From an uncultured Flavobacteriales bacterium (GTDB lineage Bacteria; Bacteroidota; Bacteroidia; Flavobacteriales_D; Sanyastnellaceae), in assembly GCA_905479115.1 (NCBI GenBank), contig CAJQLF010000002.1, positions 45,900 to 109,899 of the forward strand: 64,000 bases of DNA, given 5' to 3'. Position 1 is the stretch's first letter, and each line of letters begins with the position of its first letter. Positions 61,030 to 64,000 of the stretch are shown here, in pieces. Below the pieces are notes generated by a model. It did not search any database. It saw nothing but the letters and a program-made list of their open reading frames with translations, and was not told the DNA's origin. The translations under genes and the position numbers were made by a program.

Positions 61030-63141
61030 TTATTTCACCAAAAGTCGCTCTGAAAATTGACGTCCATCAGCGGTAAGAACGACCATGTATGTCCCTTGGG
61101 CGAACCTCGATACAGGCAGCTCAAATCGCTGGCTGCCCAGTGGCAACGCCCCGGAGAATCCGGTCCAAATCAAACGGCCCGTCAAGTCCACAATTTCCAA
61201 GGTCATCCTGTCGTAGGGGCGATTCGTCGCGAATTCCAATGATGCTGAATTCGTTGCCGGGTTGGGGTACACACTCAGTTCAATCCCGCTCGTCGCCTCG
61301 CGTTCAATCACATCAGCTGGAGAAAGCACTTCGATGTTGATATCGTCCAGGAAAATGTTATTGCCCAAGCGACTCTCGAATTCAAATTTCAGACGAAAGT
61401 TCTCCGTAAAAAATTGCTCGTAAGGAATGCTCAGGGTATAACTGTTCCATTCTTCCGGCCCACTCGGAGTGAAGACAAACGGATGCGGAGGAGCGGAAGG
61501 TAAATCCGTAAATCCTCTGTGCATGCGCCGGAGGCTCCAAGTTTCTCCGCAATCAGGGGAAGCGTATATCTTCAACCGATCATCGGTATCGTCTTCATCT
61601 TCATTCGTCCCCTTGAAGCAATATGCCCACTTATAGGAGACTTGAATCTCAGAAGCTTGCGACATATCCATGGAACTCGTGATCAACAAATCCTGGTTGA
61701 ATTCAATGTTGTTTGACCAATTATGGATGCGCAAACTTTGATCACCCGTGTAGGCGGCAACGGTGGTGAGTTCCCAACCATCTCCGTCGTTGGACACATC
61801 CACCATGAACCAATCTTCACTCAATTCGGGCGATTCAAAACTGTCTGAAAATGGGGTTGCCATCGCTCCTACTTCCAAAACTTGTATAAAGGAGGTTTCC
61901 GTCAAGGACTGCTCGTTGATGCCGTTCGTTACGGTCAAGGTTACATCAAATAAACCCGCATCATCGAATGTATGCCAAGGTGCCTCGCCCCCAGCCGAAT
62001 TGCCATCCCCAAAATCCCACTCCCATCCTGAGACACCGTGAAAGCTCTCATCAAAAAACTGAACGGAATCTCCAACACAGATGGTCTGACGAGAAGCGGA
62101 GAAGCGTGCCTCGCACAGAATGGGTTCAAGGCTCACGCCCGTTTCTTCGAGATTTGCTGGAGTCCAAAGTTGATTTCTTTGCGCCGTGCTGCTGTTCATC
62201 GCGGCCCGCATCCGAAGACGTTGTCCATCCGTAAACATTCGTCCGCAATAAGAATACTCCATATAATTCTGCACATTGTCCAGCGATCCACAGGTCTCTC
62301 CATTCACATTGCAAGATGTCCAACCGCTTGTGGTGGGGGTATCATCCACATTGTCATCCATATCGCAATTCTCTGGATCGCCTGGGCTGTTGGAATTGCC
62401 CCATGTATGGCGCAAGTTGATCCAATGTCCAACCTCGTGGGTCAAGGTTCTTGAACGGTAAACATTGCTGGTCCCCATATTACCGGTGTAATCGTGCGCT
62501 ACAACTATTCCATCGTTCCCTGCCCCTTGGTTGCCATTGACAGAGCTTGGGTACAAGCTATATCCTGCAGCACCGTTTGCATTCTCCACGACCCAGATGT
62601 TGAGATAACTGTTTCGTGGCCATTGAATCAAATCCTTCACATCTCCATCACCTATGTAGGTCAATGGAGACACAATGCGGTTGATTCCCGTGTGACAATT
62701 GCCACTTGGATCAATTTGCGCCAATCGAAATTCAATTTCGATATCCGCTGCCACATCCGTGAAATCGTCAATCACATCATCAATGTCGCTGTTGAGTTTT
62801 CGAAAATCCGCGTTCATTACCTCGAGGCCGCTCATGATTTGTGCCTCGCTGATGTTTTCTGGTCCGTTGTAATGAATGACGTGAAAAACCACCGGGATCA
62901 CAATCAACTCATCGCGGTTCGCATCCATAAATTGCTCTGTCTCAGCCTCCAGTCTCAGCGCATCGCGTGTCGCTTGTTCTCGGGCCTCCGGATGTGCATT
63001 GAAAAAAGCCTCCTCCATCATCCACTGACCACAGTACCGAATTTCAGCCTGTGTTTCCCCCGACTGGGCGAATGCGACTCCACAAAAAATTAGGGACAGC
63101 ACCATCAATGTCCCTAGGGACTGAATAAATTTTAATCGCAT
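61030..63141 (-). CDS. Secreted M43-family zinc metalloprotease with T9SS tail
   Basis: The 703-residue protein has a signal peptide (cleavage near GVAFAQ) and a metallopeptidase domain with the zinc motif HEVGHWINLRH at about 237-247, followed by the loop with DNVDDTP typical of pregnancy-associated plasma protein/cytophagalysin (M43) enzymes. Then come a PKD domain (about 345-425, WEWDFGDGN), a jelly-roll-like domain and a type IX secretion sorting domain (about 630-703, SVYPNPATNSASLEF to RLLVK). It should be secreted across the outer membrane by the T9SS, probably to break down proteins or peptides. A TTG at 63162 is less likely than the ATG at 63141. Confidence 0.93.
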   Translation of the reverse strand: MRLKFIQSLGTLMVLSLIFCGVAFAQSGETQAEIRYCGQWMMEEAFFNAHPEAREQATRDALRLEAETEQFMDANRDELIVIPVVFHVIHYNGPENISEAQIMSGLEVMNADFRKLNSDIDDVIDDFTDVAADIEIEFRLAQIDPSGNCHTGINRIVSPLTYIGDGDVKDLIQWPRNSYLNIWVVENANGAAGYSLYPSSVNGNQGAGNDGIVVAHDYTGNMGTSNVYRSRTLTHEVGHWINLRHTWGNSNSPGDPENCDMDDNVDDTPTTSGWTSCNVNGETCGSLDNVQNYMEYSYCGRMFTDGQRLRMRAAMNSSTAQRNQLWTPANLEETGVSLEPILCEARFSASRQTICVGDSVQFFDESFHGVSGWEWDFGDGNSAGGEAPWHTFDDAGLFDVTLTVTNGINEQSLTETSFIQVLEVGAMATPFSDSFESPELSEDWFMVDVSNDGDGWELTTVAAYTGDQSLRIHNWSNNIEFNQDLLITSSMDMSQASEIQVSYKWAYCFKGTNEDEDDTDDRLKIYASPDCGETWSLRRMHRGFTDLPSAPPHPFVFTPSGPEEWNSYTLSIPYEQFFTENFRLKFEFESRLGNNIFLDDINIEVLSPADVIEREATSGIELSVYPNPATNSASLEFATNRPYDRMTLEIVDLTGRLIWTGFSGALPLGSQRFELPVSRFAQGTYMVVLTADGRQFSERLLVK

Positions 63142-63208
63142 GGTTTCATTTCTTGAACGCAAATTACCACAATTTTGGAGGGCATAAAACGGTCTGTCTA
63201 TGAACCCT

Positions 63209-63216
63209 TAATTTTA
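63209..63216 (+). promoter_or_regulatory. Candidate -7 box of rhodanese promoter
   Basis: TAATTTTA matches seven of eight bases of TAnnTTTG and ends four bases before the ATG, the same spacing seen at purD and lpdA. No -33 element could be found at the standard distance. Confidence 0.35.
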
Positions 63217-63220
63217 CAGC

Positions 63221-63664
63221 ATGAAGAGCATCATCCTCCTACTTCCGTGCGCGTTCATCGCCTTTGGCTTGAGCAGCTGCCATTCAGAAAACACGGCCCC
63301 AAAAAATCAAGGTAACCGTCCTCAGGTACAGGAGATTTCTATCTTAAAATTGGACTCGTTGCAGTCAGAACTTCCCAATGCGATTCTCATTGATGTTCGT
63401 TCCGATTACGAATGGGAGGCAGGGCACCTCGAAGGAGCTGCATTCATATCGTACGATTGGGACCACCGTCTGGATACGTTGAAATCGCTTCCAGAAGACC
63501 GCCCCATCCTCGTTTATTGCGAGGCAGGTGGACGCAGCGGAGTCATTACGGAAGAGCTCCGAATCATGGGTCACCCTTATATCATTGATCTCATTGGCGG
63601 CATGGAGGAGTGGACGAATAACAATGCCCCCGTCGCATTTGGGGCGCCAGTAGCCCTTCCTTAA
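63221..63664 (+). CDS. Rhodanese-like lipoprotein
   Basis: The 147-residue protein has a lipoprotein signal with lipobox GLSSC (Cys20) and a single rhodanese domain (about 38-140). The domain has ILIDVRSDYEWEAGHLEGA and the active-site Cys100 in VYCEAGGRSG. Rhodaneses carry sulfane sulfur on this cysteine. As a lipoprotein it would act in the periplasm. The exact substrate is unknown. It is convergent with gldH, with 12 bases between stops, and divergent from the metalloprotease gene. Confidence 0.9.
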   Translation: MKSIILLLPCAFIAFGLSSCHSENTAPKNQGNRPQVQEISILKLDSLQSELPNAILIDVRSDYEWEAGHLEGAAFISYDWDHRLDTLKSLPEDRPILVYCEAGGRSGVITEELRIMGHPYIIDLIGGMEEWTNNNAPVAFGAPVALP

Positions 63665-63676
63665 TCCTCGACTCAC

Positions 63677-64000
63677 CTACTGATCAACGGAAGGCTCCAA
63701 GCGGAAGCCCACATCCGAAATTCCAGGCAAAGGGTCTATTCGCATACCATGCGCAATGGAAATCGCGTAATCACCTGTCAATGGAAATCCCATTGCGCGG
63801 CGAAAACCAATGCGGTGATCGACCATGTTGCCAAAGCCTGAACCCAGCCAATTGCCTCTTTTGTCCGCAAGTTGACAGCTCAAGGTGTCTCTCAGCATGC
63901 GACCATTGGGAAATGTGAAGTCAACATACAGATATATGTTGCTGAAGGGATACTGCTGGTCATGCCGCAGATCGACGAAAAAATCATAGCGAGCAAGGGT
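63677..64000 (-). CDS. gldH: Gliding motility lipoprotein GldH, C-terminal part (cut by window edge)
   Basis: The reading frame is open from the right edge to a TGA at 63677, giving 107 residues without the N-terminus. The sequence RYDFFVDLRHDQQYPFSN, IYLYVDFTFPNGR, CQLADKRGNWLGSGFGNMVD and MRIDPLPGISDVGFRLE is the typical GldH pattern. GldH is an outer-membrane-associated lipoprotein needed for gliding and for type IX secretion in Flavobacterium. This agrees with the T9SS-tailed protease nearby. A shorter start at 63898 would be an internal methionine. Confidence 0.9.
   Translation of the reverse strand, partial: TLARYDFFVDLRHDQQYPFSNIYLYVDFTFPNGRMLRDTLSCQLADKRGNWLGSGFGNMVDHRIGFRRAMGFPLTGDYAISIAHGMRIDPLPGISDVGFRLEPSVDQ

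Noticed and set aside
1..64000. tRNA, rRNA, CRISPR array, insertion sequence or prophage
   Set aside because: No gap is long enough or has the needed structure, and no transposase, integrase, phage or Cas protein appears in any frame.

Overview
The window is a gene-dense chromosomal segment of a Bacteroidota bacterium, probably a Flavobacteriales or Cryomorphaceae-like lineage with mid-range GC. The evidence is the gene set. It includes a gliding lipoprotein GldH, a protease with a type IX secretion (T9SS) tail, DUF4271-hemD-rnpA-S41 protease, DUF6089-uppS-bamA-ompH-ompH, small membrane families next to purD, and promoter-like TAnnTTTG boxes. Shine-Dalgarno sites are mostly absent, and several genes can only start at TTG or GTG. 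I found no rRNA, tRNA, insertion sequence, prophage or CRISPR array, and no gene-free gap longer than about 160 bases.

Layout. 1-4704 (minus): RND/MMPL exporter, rmlA, prenyl synthase and a cut-off unknown gene. 4862-14529 (plus): lpdA, pabB, tilS, a queuosine-precursor transporter, dsbD, gmhA, comM and a gamma-carbonic-anhydrase-like protein. 14510-22432 (minus): an envelope operon of CBS protein, nadK, DUF6089, uppS, bamA, two ompH genes and murI. 22481-23994 (plus): pdxJ and a hydrolase. 24008-34329 (mostly minus, with uspA on plus): a ClC anion channel, a HAMP/SpoIIE phosphatase, an exported TPR protein, a YfiR-like protein, ferritin, a GbsR-type regulator, an FAD oxidoreductase, kbl and an LD-carboxypeptidase. 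34392-40449: metG, a large TonB-dependent receptor and asd. 40546-48886 (plus): a giant lamin-tail-domain secreted protein, DUF4271, hemD, rnpA, a C-terminal processing protease and an O-antigen ligase. 48851-50647 (minus): a GT2-GT9 fusion. 50752-60934 (mostly plus): purD, purQ, dxs, DUF2480, polA and two secreted unknowns. 61030-64000: M43 metalloprotease, rhodanese lipoprotein and partial gldH.

Much of the window serves the envelope. UppS and prenyl synthase supply lipid carriers or isoprenoids, with Dxs feeding them. RmlA, GmhA, the O-antigen ligase and the glycosyltransferase fusion make surface polysaccharide. MurI and the LD-carboxypeptidase act on peptidoglycan. BamA and the OmpH proteins assemble the outer membrane, and DsbD supplies electrons across the inner membrane. 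The rest is core metabolism (purine, folate, heme, pyridoxal, NADP, methionyl-tRNA).

The best candidate for something new is the minus-strand cassette at 26716-30589. It carries ferritin, a YfiR-like periplasmic protein, an exported TPR protein and a membrane HAMP-SpoIIE phosphatase. The spacing suggests one transcript and the domains suggest an envelope-to-cytoplasm signalling route. Other notable points are a ClC protein with a proline in the selectivity motif and no proton glutamate, a DsbD with a duplicated N-terminal domain, a short TilS, a GT2-GT9 fusion, a stand-alone PurQ and apparently leaderless promoters.
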